Assembly: GCA_900553285.1 (NCBI GenBank)
Contig: USCX01000062.1
Span: 1 to 7,449, forward strand
Reading direction: 5' to 3'
DNA: 7,449 nt
Origin: an uncultured Prevotella sp.
GTDB lineage: Bacteria > Bacteroidota > Bacteroidia > Bacteroidales > Bacteroidaceae
Shown: positions 1 to 6,681 of the stretch, piece after piece
How positions within the stretch are numbered: the stretch's first letter is position 1
Layout: the number at the start of each line of letters is the position of its first letter
Notes under the pieces: model-generated
Seen by the model: the letters and a program-made list of their open reading frames with translations, nothing else
Told to the model about the DNA's origin: nothing
The model's database searches: none
Position numbers and translations under genes: made by a program

Positions 1-508
1 AAAACCCGCCGGCACCCTCGACCGCCGCACGGGGAGGGTCGCAAAGAAGCACGCGGCAGCCCAACGCCCTGACCGCGCGGTCGACGGCCGTCCCCACATG
101 GCCCACGCCGACGATGCCGACACAGCAGTCGCCGAGGCGGAAATAGCCCGCCTGGGCCAGCCGCAACAACGACGTGGCCACATATTGCCCGACAGAAGAA
201 GCATTGCAGCCCGGGCAGTTGCTCCACGCTATGCCCCTCTCGGCCAGATATTCCGTATCGATATGGTCGAAACCGATGGTGGCCGTGGCGATGAACTGCA
301 CGCGGCTTCCCTCGAGCAGCGCCCGGTCGCAACGGGTACGGGTGCGGACGATGAGCACATCGGCATCGGCCACGTCTGAGGGAGAGATGGCGGCTCCCGG
401 CAAATAGTACGTCTCGCCCAGGCGCTCTGCCTGCCCGCGCAGAAAAGGTATCTTGTCGTCGGCCACGATGCGGAGGGCGCGGCCGGCAACGGCTTGGTTC
501 TTTTTCAC
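1..508 (-). CDS. pdxB: Erythronate-4-phosphate dehydrogenase PdxB, N-terminal part (gene runs off the window)
   Basis: PdxB is a cytoplasmic NAD-dependent 2-hydroxyacid dehydrogenase that oxidises 4-phospho-D-erythronate in the DXP-dependent route to pyridoxal 5'-phosphate. The 169 visible codons begin near IVADDKIPFLRG (residues 14-25), typical of the PdxB N-terminus. They continue with ATIGFDHID (76-84), the PdxB-like segment PGCNASSVGQYVA (99-111) and the nucleotide-binding loop GIVGVGHVG (131-139). The PGCNA.S signature favours PdxB over SerA-type relatives. PdxB is usually about 380 residues, so roughly 55% is missing, including the catalytic Arg/Glu/His region. GTG at 508-506 is the only start between an upstream in-frame TGA and the conserved core. 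It lies 1 bp after the TAA of the DUF3108 gene, so translation is probably coupled. The start adds about 12 residues before the usual beginning of the family. Confidence 0.9.
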   Translation of the reverse strand, partial: MKKNQAVAGRALRIVADDKIPFLRGQAERLGETYYLPGAAISPSDVADADVLIVRTRTRCDRALLEGSRVQFIATATIGFDHIDTEYLAERGIAWSNCPGCNASSVGQYVATSLLRLAQAGYFRLGDCCVGIVGVGHVGTAVDRAVRALGCRVLLCDPPRAAVEGAGGF

Positions 509-509
509 G

Positions 510-1328
510 TTATTTCAGTTTTGCCTTCTGGGGATTGCGCAATCCTCGGGCGCCGATAAGGAAAGCCTTGGCAGAGCCGAAATTCAGATACATGTCGAGC
601 CGGACTGGAATGTGGTTGTCGTCGTCCGTGACATAAAACGTCACGACTTCTTCCTCTTTGCCGTTCTCTTTCTCCACAAAGGAGAAGACCAGGCAGCGGT
701 AGGTGGTGCCCGTGTTCTCGACGGTGAAGTTTTCCTTGCCGCGGTAAATGATGCTCTGCCATTCGCTCTTGCGCCCGTCGGCCATGAGGAAAGTTATCCT
801 GTGCCCGACCTTGTAGTTGCTGGGGTCGAACGAGCGGGCACGGAGAAGCATACTGAGCATGTCGTAAGCGCAATACTTCGACGAGAAAGTGTTCCATTCC
901 GGTTCGAGGTCGTTCCGCTGGTGCCGCATCCTGGTCGTGACTTTCCCCGGAGCGTAGGAATACCACACCTCGTCGCGACGGTAACTCTTCCCTTCGAGGG
1001 CGCATTTCTTGTAGTAAAGCGGAACGAGGTCGCGTGTCGTGTAGCATTGCAGGGTGTCGCGCATGACAAAAAATTTGTCGGCCTGCTTCGACCCGCGCGT
1101 AATGAGATGCGCCCGAAACGCGGGCTCTCCCTTATAGACCGAAGAGGTGATGTTCATCGACGCCGAGCCGACTTTCACCCAAACGAACTTCCAATTGAAA
1201 TACAGGTCGTACATCAGCGTTTCGCCGCTCTTGAACGCGTTGTTCGGCGAGGAGCATTGCGCAGAAGCCGGCCGCACGCCCCCCATAAAGGCCATTAGGG
1301 CTATACATAAGGCCACCAGTTTTTTCAT
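510..1328 (-). CDS. DUF3108 domain-containing exported protein
   Basis: This 272-residue protein has a signal peptide: MKK, a hydrophobic stretch at about 4-17, and a likely signal peptidase I site after ASA (residues 21-23). The rest resembles the DUF3108 family of periplasmic or outer-membrane-associated proteins, whose biochemical role is not established. Supporting segments are the opening F.SGE.L.YDLYFNWKFVWVKVGSA (32-56), a central CAYDMLSMLLRARS (153-166), and the closing FYVTDDDNHIPVRLDMYLNFGSAKA (231-255), all as I remember them from the family; much beta structure is expected. A cysteine at 25 follows the predicted cleavage site, but SAQC is not a convincing lipobox, so I favour a soluble secreted protein. 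The gene lies 39 bp after the lipoprotein gene and 1 bp before pdxB, consistent with one operon. The family call is confident; the function is unknown. Confidence 0.85.
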   Translation of the reverse strand: MKKLVALCIALMAFMGGVRPASAQCSSPNNAFKSGETLMYDLYFNWKFVWVKVGSASMNITSSVYKGEPAFRAHLITRGSKQADKFFVMRDTLQCYTTRDLVPLYYKKCALEGKSYRRDEVWYSYAPGKVTTRMRHQRNDLEPEWNTFSSKYCAYDMLSMLLRARSFDPSNYKVGHRITFLMADGRKSEWQSIIYRGKENFTVENTGTTYRCLVFSFVEKENGKEEEVVTFYVTDDDNHIPVRLDMYLNFGSAKAFLIGARGLRNPQKAKLK

Positions 1329-1331
1329 CGC

Positions 1332-1345
1332 TATATATTATTAAT
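1332..1345 (-). promoter_or_regulatory. AT-only tract just upstream of the DUF3108 start codon
   Basis: Fourteen consecutive A/T bases end 3 bp before the ATG at 1328 in a GC-rich neighbourhood. No TAnnTTTG promoter element is visible in the 39-bp gap. The likeliest reading is an unstructured, AU-rich translation-initiation region, as is common in Bacteroidota, which rarely use Shine-Dalgarno pairing. This is inference from composition only. Confidence 0.3.
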
Positions 1346-1367
1346 GTGTACGCCGACCGTCTCAGCG

Positions 1368-3290
1368 TCATGGCTGCCGGCCAAGTTGGCGCAAGCGCTC
1401 AGCGTTCCTGTTTTTCACTGTTTTCTTCGCATCAGCCTTCTGCTTGATGAGGGCGGCAGGCTTTTGCTTTTCCAGAGGCAGCTCCCTGAAATTCCAGTCC
1501 TGCTCGATATCCCACCGCGCACGGACGTTGAAGGCCGTAGGGTTGTAGAAGACTTCTTCCGGTTCCTGCCGGGTTTCATAATCGCCCGTTGTCCATTGCC
1601 CGTCGCCGTTGCGGTCAAGCCACATACGGAGGTAATAGTTACCCGGACGGAGATAGAAGAAATCGGCCCGGCCCTGAGGAGCCCGACAACTGCGCACGGC
1701 CTTTCCGCGCTCGTTGAGAAGTTCGACAATAGCCGTCGTATCGCCTGCCAGTCCCTGCAAATTGACAAAGAAGGCGCCGTAATCGTTGTTCGAACCGATG
1801 CCGAACTTGTATACCAACCGCTTGTTGACATGTCCGAACACGCTGGTCATAGAGGCGGAGTCGACAGACAGAACATACTCCTGCTCCGGCCGCCATTCTC
1901 CTATGACCCGGAAAGCAAACTGCCGGCCCGGCAGTTTTTCGAGAAGGTAGGGGGCATCCACTTCCACGCTGTCGACAATCCGCTTCAAGTGGACGCCCGA
2001 GGTGTCGAACCGGGTGAGCGGCTCCTCTATCGTCATGACAGGATTCTGGTCCGGCGCTATCGGCCGATCGGAACGGACGGTGAGTTTCAGCCATGTCGTC
2101 GGCCGCTCTTCGTTGAACGTCCGGTCGTTTTTCAAAGCCTTCTCACGCCTCTTCTCCCACTCCTTTATCTCTTCCTGACGCTGCTTGTCCCGTTTGGACC
2201 ACGTCAGCTTGGGCGACAAATCCAGCGTGTCGGTACGCAAAAAGAGTTCTTGGGTCGAGTCGTTCGTTTCCTCATAAGTCAAGGACAACCGCAAGGTGTC
2301 CTGCCGCAGTAACAGCGTGTCTGTCACCCAATAAGTCAGCGTGTCATTGCCCGGCGAGAGGCGCGGAAGCAACGCCGAGGCGTCGAAGTTCAGTCCCCGC
2401 ACTTCCGGAACGTGCGCCGAGGGCGCTGTGAAGAAGATGGAGAACTGCTCCGGCACCGGGAATTCGGTTTTCAGCAGATGACGGACGGAATTCTTCTCCG
2501 TGAAGGCGCGCAGTACGACGTCATCGGGCGTGAAATGGGTGTAATGGCGCTCCACAATGGTGTCATAATGAACCGTATCGCGCCACAGCGTGTCATGGCG
2601 GATGTCCGGGAAAAACGAGGGAACGATGGTCTCCTTTCCGACAGCAATCCGCTCGCTCTTCTGGGTGAAACGGAAATCGCCGTCGCCGTCCTGCAAGGCA
2701 TAAATACGGTAACGGCCCGGGGCGACGCCCTTCACTGAGAAGTAGCCACTGCCGTCGGTTCGCGCCACGCGGTCAAAGGGCCGCGTACGGAAAGCCGAGT
2801 CGGTCGTATCGCTGTGCAGGCCCACAAGGATGCCCTTCACGGGTTCGAGGTCTTCGGCCGCAAGGACATGGCCGGCGACTTCGAGCGTATCGACGGTGTG
2901 ACCGGTCGAAAAGTAGAAGGTATAGTTCCCCATCGGGTTGCCTTCGTTGTTGTCCTCGATGGCATCTGAAAAATCGACCGTATAGGTCGTATTCTTCTTC
3001 AAGGTGTCATTGAGCACCACCGTAATGCGCTTGCCCGATGCCCGTATGTCAGGCACTTCTATCTGAGGCGGCGAAACAATGACCTTTTCGCTGGCGTTTT
3101 CCAGCTTAATGAATTCGTTGAATTGCAGGGTGATGCGTTTTCCGGTCACGCCGCTGTCGCCTTGAGCCGGCGTCGTGCCCACGACGTAAGGCGGCTCCTC
3201 ATCGTAAGGACCTCCGTCGGGACCGCTGCCCGGGTTGGCACAGGCCATGGCCAGCAGGGCCAGGAAAACGATATAGAGCAACTGTTTCAT
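1368..3290 (-). CDS. Lipoprotein with N-terminal Ig-like (Big_5-type) domain
   Basis: The protein is 640 residues counted from the ATG at 3290-3288. That start overlaps the GH3 stop as TGATG and suggests translational coupling; a TTG three bases upstream would add one residue. A hydrophobic signal (4-16) ends in the lipobox-like LAMAC, with Cys17 the likely lipidated residue. It is followed by the flexible NPGSGPDGGPYDEEPP typical of these Bacteroidota proteins. Residues about 31-131 look like a Big_5 Ig-like domain (TPAQGDSGV, ITLQFNEFIKLENA, TYTVDFSDAIEDNNEGNP). Residues about 133-225 resemble a carboxypeptidase-regulatory-type beta-sandwich, with DGSGYFSVKGVAPGRYRIYALQ around 179-200. A highly charged helical stretch lies at about 366-390. 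A second beta-sandwich-like part (about 505-580) contains an acidic DRNGDGQWTTGD loop (559-570). The last 34 residues are Lys/Arg/Gln-rich. No surface-export signal of the Lys/Asp-Glu type follows Cys17, so the sidedness is uncertain. Function unknown. Confidence 0.85.
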   Translation of the reverse strand: MKQLLYIVFLALLAMACANPGSGPDGGPYDEEPPYVVGTTPAQGDSGVTGKRITLQFNEFIKLENASEKVIVSPPQIEVPDIRASGKRITVVLNDTLKKNTTYTVDFSDAIEDNNEGNPMGNYTFYFSTGHTVDTLEVAGHVLAAEDLEPVKGILVGLHSDTTDSAFRTRPFDRVARTDGSGYFSVKGVAPGRYRIYALQDGDGDFRFTQKSERIAVGKETIVPSFFPDIRHDTLWRDTVHYDTIVERHYTHFTPDDVVLRAFTEKNSVRHLLKTEFPVPEQFSIFFTAPSAHVPEVRGLNFDASALLPRLSPGNDTLTYWVTDTLLLRQDTLRLSLTYEETNDSTQELFLRTDTLDLSPKLTWSKRDKQRQEEIKEWEKRREKALKNDRTFNEERPTTWLKLTVRSDRPIAPDQNPVMTIEEPLTRFDTSGVHLKRIVDSVEVDAPYLLEKLPGRQFAFRVIGEWRPEQEYVLSVDSASMTSVFGHVNKRLVYKFGIGSNNDYGAFFVNLQGLAGDTTAIVELLNERGKAVRSCRAPQGRADFFYLRPGNYYLRMWLDRNGDGQWTTGDYETRQEPEEVFYNPTAFNVRARWDIEQDWNFRELPLEKQKPAALIKQKADAKKTVKNRNAERLRQLGRQP

Positions 3291-4804
3291 CAAACGGTGT
3301 GGTTCAGGGCTAAAACTTGGTCGATGATTTCACGTGTATTGCTGAGCCGCGGCACTTTGTGCTGGCCGCCGAGTTTGCCCCGGCTGCGCAGCCAGTCGTT
3401 GAACACGCCACGGCGGCCGGGCACGATTTCGAGCTGTTGGAGCGTAATGTCCTTAAAGCGTTTCGCCTCGTAGTCTGAATTGACAGCTTGGAGCTTTTGG
3501 TCGAGCAAGCGGGCGAAATCGCTGAGCGAAGAGGGCGTCTTGCGGAACTCTATCACCCATTGGTGGCGGCACTTTCCCTGCTCATCCATAAAGACCGGCG
3601 CGGCGGTGTATTCCTCCACTTCGGCCCCCGTCTCGCTGCACACGGCGGCCAGGGCCTGCTCGGCGTTGTCGACGATAAGCTCCTCGCCAAAAGCATTGAT
3701 GAAACTCCTGGTCCGGCCGCTGATGACGAATTTATAAGGACTGACGGAAGTGAAACGGACGGTATCGCCTATCATGTAGCGCCACAGCCCGCACGATGTC
3801 GAGATGACCATGGCGTAATTGCGGCCAGCCTCCACGCCCCACAGGGGGACAGCCTGCGGTTTGGGCTTGTCGAGCTCGTCGAGGGGGATGAACTCGTAGA
3901 AAACGCCATAGTCGAGCATGAGCAGCATGGCGGGGTCGGCGGGATCGTTTTGAAGCCCGAAGAAACCCTCACTGGCGTTATACGTCTCCATATAGTGCAT
4001 ACCGGCCGAAGGGATAAGGCGACGGTATTCTTCACGATAGGGCGCAAACGACACGCCGCCGTGGAAAAACACTTCAAGATGCGGCCAGACCTCAGCGATG
4101 CTGTCCTTGCCCGACACTTCGAGCACCCGGTGGAGCACGGAAAGCATCCACGAGGGCACGCCGCTCAGGTTGGTGACGTTCCGTCCGACGGTTTCGCGGG
4201 CAATCCGGTCGCGCTTTTCCTCGAAATCGGCCAGCAGCGCCGTCCGCTTGCTGGGCACGCGCACTATGTTGACGAGGGGGTTGATGTTCTCGATAAGGAT
4301 GGCGCTCAGGTCGCCCACGAGGCTGTGGGGCAGGTTGTAATTCGGCGCATGGCTGCCGCCGAGTATAAGGGCCCGGCCGTCGAAGAGGCGGCTTTCGGGA
4401 TGATTGGCCAGATAGAGGGCCACCGTGTCGGTCCCCCCGGCATAATGCGTATCATGCAGACCGTCGAAACTGACGGGAATGAACTTGCTTTTGTCGTTTG
4501 TCGTGCCCGAAGATTTGGCATACCACTTCACGCGGCCCGGCCAGAGCACGTCGCTCTCGCCATGGCGCATCCGGTCGATATAGCCTTTCAACTCCTCGTA
4601 GGTCGAAAGCGGCACGTTTTCAGCAAACTGCTCATAGTTTGCCATTCGCCCGTATTCGTAGCACAGTCCCCACTCCGTCTGTGCCGCCCGCTCCAACAAA
4701 CGTTCGAGCACACCCGACTGGATCTTCTCGGCCTCCACGGCGAAACGGCGCACCCGCTCCGCACGCGACAGAAAGAAAGGACGTATGAGAGATGTTATAC
4801 TCAT
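3290..4804 (-). CDS. GH3-superfamily adenylate-forming enzyme (putative acyl-acid amido synthetase)
   Basis: This 504-residue cytoplasmic protein belongs to the GH3 branch of the ANL-type adenylating enzymes. Plant members activate acyl acids such as auxin and jasmonate with ATP and join them to amino acids; the bacterial substrates are not known. All three ATP-binding motifs are visible: SSGTTNDKSKFIPVS (98-112), YNASEGFFG (275-283) and RYMIGD (342-347), followed by FVISGRTRSFINAFGEEL (359-376). The C-terminal GKLGGQHKVPRLSN (476-489) is characteristic of the bacterial members. The length is normal for the family. The N-terminus MSITSLIRPFFLSRAERV fits the family, supporting the ATG at 4804. 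This is the first gene of the minus-strand operon, about 28 bp from a good promoter -7 element. The two genes after it encode envelope proteins, so a product destined for the envelope is possible, but that is inference. Confidence 0.92.
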   Translation of the reverse strand: MSITSLIRPFFLSRAERVRRFAVEAEKIQSGVLERLLERAAQTEWGLCYEYGRMANYEQFAENVPLSTYEELKGYIDRMRHGESDVLWPGRVKWYAKSSGTTNDKSKFIPVSFDGLHDTHYAGGTDTVALYLANHPESRLFDGRALILGGSHAPNYNLPHSLVGDLSAILIENINPLVNIVRVPSKRTALLADFEEKRDRIARETVGRNVTNLSGVPSWMLSVLHRVLEVSGKDSIAEVWPHLEVFFHGGVSFAPYREEYRRLIPSAGMHYMETYNASEGFFGLQNDPADPAMLLMLDYGVFYEFIPLDELDKPKPQAVPLWGVEAGRNYAMVISTSCGLWRYMIGDTVRFTSVSPYKFVISGRTRSFINAFGEELIVDNAEQALAAVCSETGAEVEEYTAAPVFMDEQGKCRHQWVIEFRKTPSSLSDFARLLDQKLQAVNSDYEAKRFKDITLQQLEIVPGRRGVFNDWLRSRGKLGGQHKVPRLSNTREIIDQVLALNHTV

Positions 4805-4832
4805 GTTCGTTCCATAGCTACTTTAATGTGGG

Positions 4833-4863
4833 CAAAGGTAGGACTTTTTTCCGAAAAGAGAAA
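4833..4863 (-). promoter_or_regulatory. Bacteroidota-type promoter for the GH3 operon
   Basis: On the minus strand TACCTTTG (4840-4833) matches the -7 consensus TAnnTTTG exactly. TTTC (4863-4860), 19 bp upstream, is one base off the -33 consensus TTTG, and the spacing is right for this phylum. The predicted transcript would start near 4826-4828, leaving a leader of about 22-24 nt before the GH3 ATG at 4804. Confidence 0.65.
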
Positions 4864-4894
4864 CACCGCCGCTGACGTCGGCCATCCTGCCGTT

Positions 4895-4961
4895 CCTGTC
4901 GCCCTGACCGTTCTTCCTGTCAGGGCGATAGAAAACCCTGTCAGCCTGACCGTTTTTCCTG
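4895..4961. repeat. Imperfect 25-bp direct repeat, 42 bp apart
   Basis: Copy 1 (4895-4919) and copy 2 (4937-4961) match at 22 of 25 positions and share the core CCTGACCGTTYTTCCTG. The start-to-start distance is 42 bp, about four turns of B-DNA. A shorter degenerate relative, CCTGCCGTTCCTG, precedes them at 4886-4898. The cluster lies between the two outward promoters, upstream of the -33 of the GH3 promoter, so protein binding at the DNA level is one possible role. A decayed tandem duplication without function is another. Confidence 0.75.
4899..4928. repeat. Perfect 10-bp inverted repeat (hairpin or operator candidate)
   Basis: TCGCCCTGAC (4899-4908) and GTCAGGGCGA (4919-4928) are exact reverse complements around a 10-nt spacer. 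The element overlaps direct-repeat copy 1. No T-run follows on either strand, so it does not look like an intrinsic terminator. It lies upstream of the predicted GH3 promoter and would be in the rpoN leader only if rpoN had a second, more distal promoter. Confidence 0.7.
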
Positions 4962-5095
4962 ACGCCCTGCATGACATCCGGCGCGGGGCTACGCAAATTT
5001 TCAACCTCCCCGGCTCGCTTCCACCCCGCCCTTTCCGACAAGGCGGACAAAATCGGGGAAAAAACAGACAGCCGGACCGACGCCCACGCAAGCCC

Positions 5096-5116
5096 GCCGC
5101 GAAAAAAAGGCGCGGC
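5096..5116. repeat. Small GC-rich inverted repeat upstream of rpoN
   Basis: GCCGCG (5096-5101) and CGCGGC (5111-5116) form a perfect 6-bp stem around a 9-nt A-rich loop (AAAAAAAGG). It lies about 30 bp upstream of the rpoN -7 element. In such GC-rich sequence a stem of this size may be chance; no role can be assigned. Confidence 0.4.
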
Positions 5117-5145
5117 CGCCGCCAAACGTTCACCCGTTTTTTTCG

Positions 5146-5153
5146 TATTTTTG
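5146..5153 (+). promoter_or_regulatory. Candidate -7 element for rpoN
   Basis: TATTTTTG matches the Bacteroidota -7 consensus TAnnTTTG and sits 26 bp before the rpoN ATG, which would leave a leader of about 20 nt. I find no good TTTG-like -33 element 19-21 bp upstream; that position reads CAAA or nearby GTTC. The call therefore rests on one element within a T-rich stretch. Confidence 0.45.
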
Positions 5154-5179
5154 TCCGGAGAACGAAGAAAGAAAAAGCC

Positions 5180-6649
5180 ATGGCGCAAAAACTTGTTCAT
5201 TCACAACAACTTACGCAGACGCAAACGTTGACGCCACAGCAGCTACAAGTCGTCCGACTGCTCGAACTGCCCGTGACGGAACTGGAAGAACGCGTAGAGA
5301 ACGAACTGCTCGAAAACGCCGCCCTGGAAGAAAACAGCGACGTCGACGCCGAAGAGACCGCCGCGACCGGAGACGCCGAAACCGGCGATGCCGACGACTA
5401 CACCGGCACTGCGCCCGAAACGGCCGACGCCCTCGGAGACTACCTCACAAGCGACGACGTGCCCGACTATCTGCTGGCCCGTGCCGACGCCGAGCGCGAA
5501 CAACGCGAAATTCCCTTCGGCAACAGCACGTCGTTCTACGAACGTCTGCGCGACCAGATAAGCGAACACGACCTGACCGACCGCGAGGTCGAACTGATGG
5601 AATATCTCATCGGCTCGCTCGACGACGACGGACTGCTCCGCAAGGACACGGCCTCGATTGCCGACGAACTGGCCATCTACCACGGTCTCGAAACCTCTGC
5701 CGAAGAGCTCGACCGCCTTGTCGGTGTGCTCCAGACGTTCGAACCGCGGGGCATCGGGGCCCGCTCGCTCCAAGAATGCCTGCACATCCAGCTGGCCGAT
5801 CCCGATTTCCGCTCTCCCTATAAAAAAGAAGCCCTCACCGTAATTGACAAATACTTCGACGAGTTCATCCACAAGCACTGGGAAACGCTCTGCCGCAAGC
5901 TCGGCATCGACGAAAAACGCTTTGCCCACGTCAAGGCAGAGCTTTTGCGCCTCAATCCACGCCCCGGAAACGCCCTGACCGAGAACGAAGGAAGCGGGGC
6001 GGCACCCGTCGTCCCGGACTTCGTCGTGACGGAAGAGGACGGTGAGCCCGTCGTGCATCTCAACAACGGCCACATACCCGAACTTCACGTCAGCCGGGCG
6101 TTCCGCGATTCCATCAAAGAATACGACAGCAACCGCCAGCATCTCAGCCGCCAACAGCGCGATGCCTACCTCTACGCCCGTAAGAAGGTGGAGTCCGCCC
6201 AGAACTTCATCGAAGCGCTCCACCAACGCCAGCGCACGCTGATGAGCGTCATGCAGGTCATCGTCGACCTTCAACGACCCTTCTTTGAAGACGGCGACGA
6301 GTCGCAGTTGCGCCCGATGATACTGAAAGACGTGGCCGAAAGGGCGAACGTGGACATCTCGACCGTCTCACGCGTCACAGGGAGCAAGTACGTACAGACC
6401 GACTTCGGCGTCTATCCGCTCAAATTCTTCTTCTCGAACGTGGTCACCGACACGGAAGGCGAAGAACACTCCACCCGGAAAATCAAACTGCTCATCCGCG
6501 AAATGATTGAGCACGAAGACAAGCGCCACCCGCTGACCGACGAGACCCTCTCAGCCATGTTAGCCGAAAAAGGCCTGCCCGTGGCCCGCCGCACAGTGGC
6601 CAAATATCGCGAACAACTCGGCCTGCCCGTAGCACGACTCCGCCGCTGA
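5180..6649 (+). CDS. rpoN: RNA polymerase sigma-54 factor RpoN
   Basis: RpoN (489 residues) directs RNA polymerase to -24/-12 promoters that need AAA+ activators. Region I (1-50) is glutamine- and leucine-rich, beginning MAQKLVHSQQLTQTQTLTPQ and followed by LLELPVTELEERVENELLENA. Region II (about 51-110) is acidic and low in complexity. The core-binding domain includes EYLIGSLDDDGLL (141-153), FEPRGIGARSLQECL (187-201) and LNPRPG (258-263). The DNA-binding part carries the helix-turn-helix around LKDVAERANVDISTVSRVT (382-400), followed by KYVQTDFGVYPLKFFFS (403-419). It ends with the RpoN box ARRTVAKYR (469-477). ATG at 5180 is chosen because region I starts there. The frame stays open for 564 codons upstream, but that part is antisense to the GH3 gene and intergenic sequence, not sigma-54. 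No activator gene is visible in the window. Confidence 0.96.
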   Translation: MAQKLVHSQQLTQTQTLTPQQLQVVRLLELPVTELEERVENELLENAALEENSDVDAEETAATGDAETGDADDYTGTAPETADALGDYLTSDDVPDYLLARADAEREQREIPFGNSTSFYERLRDQISEHDLTDREVELMEYLIGSLDDDGLLRKDTASIADELAIYHGLETSAEELDRLVGVLQTFEPRGIGARSLQECLHIQLADPDFRSPYKKEALTVIDKYFDEFIHKHWETLCRKLGIDEKRFAHVKAELLRLNPRPGNALTENEGSGAAPVVPDFVVTEEDGEPVVHLNNGHIPELHVSRAFRDSIKEYDSNRQHLSRQQRDAYLYARKKVESAQNFIEALHQRQRTLMSVMQVIVDLQRPFFEDGDESQLRPMILKDVAERANVDISTVSRVTGSKYVQTDFGVYPLKFFFSNVVTDTEGEEHSTRKIKLLIREMIEHEDKRHPLTDETLSAMLAEKGLPVARRTVAKYREQLGLPVARLRR

Positions 6650-6681
6650 CAATCATAACTAACACCCGTTTTTCCAGGACA

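Larger units (their letters stand above)
4805..5179. other. Divergent intergenic region between the GH3 operon and rpoN
   Basis: These 375 bp separate two outward-facing genes and hold no convincing coding sequence. They contain a promoter-like element at each end, the CCTG-rich repeat cluster at 4886-4961 with an embedded perfect inverted repeat, a smaller GC-rich inverted repeat at 5096-5116 and a T-rich tract at 5137-5152. One plus-strand frame is open throughout and joins rpoN in frame, but its extra residues look nothing like sigma-54. From about 4970 to 5095 I see nothing specific. Confidence 0.8.

Noticed and set aside
98..379. Short plus-strand frame near the window start
   Set aside because: It is covered by pdxB on the other strand, which has conserved PdxB motifs throughout.
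1254..1256. DUF3108 protein as a lipoprotein through Cys25
   Set aside because: SAQC has Gln at -1, which is not accepted in lipoboxes, and ASA is a good signal peptidase I site.
453..1298. 281-codon plus-strand open frame
   Set aside because: It lies antisense to pdxB and the DUF3108 gene, which have clear family signatures. Its protein has no recognisable domain and reflects GC-rich codon bias.
1344..2312. 322-codon plus-strand open frame
   Set aside because: It is antisense to the Ig-like lipoprotein gene and has no recognisable motif or signal; it is a shadow frame.
3291..3293. TTG as the start of the Ig-like lipoprotein gene
   Set aside because: An ATG follows immediately and forms the common TGATG stop-start overlap; the TTG would add only one residue.
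4899..4928. Intrinsic terminator
   Set aside because: No T-run follows the stem on either strand, and the hairpin lies between two divergent genes where no transcript is expected to end.
4886..4961. CRISPR array
   Set aside because: There are only two good copies, which differ from each other, with a 17-bp interval and no cas genes; the repeat is not CRISPR-like.
5243..6274. 343-codon minus-strand open frame
   Set aside because: It is antisense to rpoN, whose identity is certain. The Val/Phe/Gly-rich translation is typical of the reverse of a GC-rich gene.
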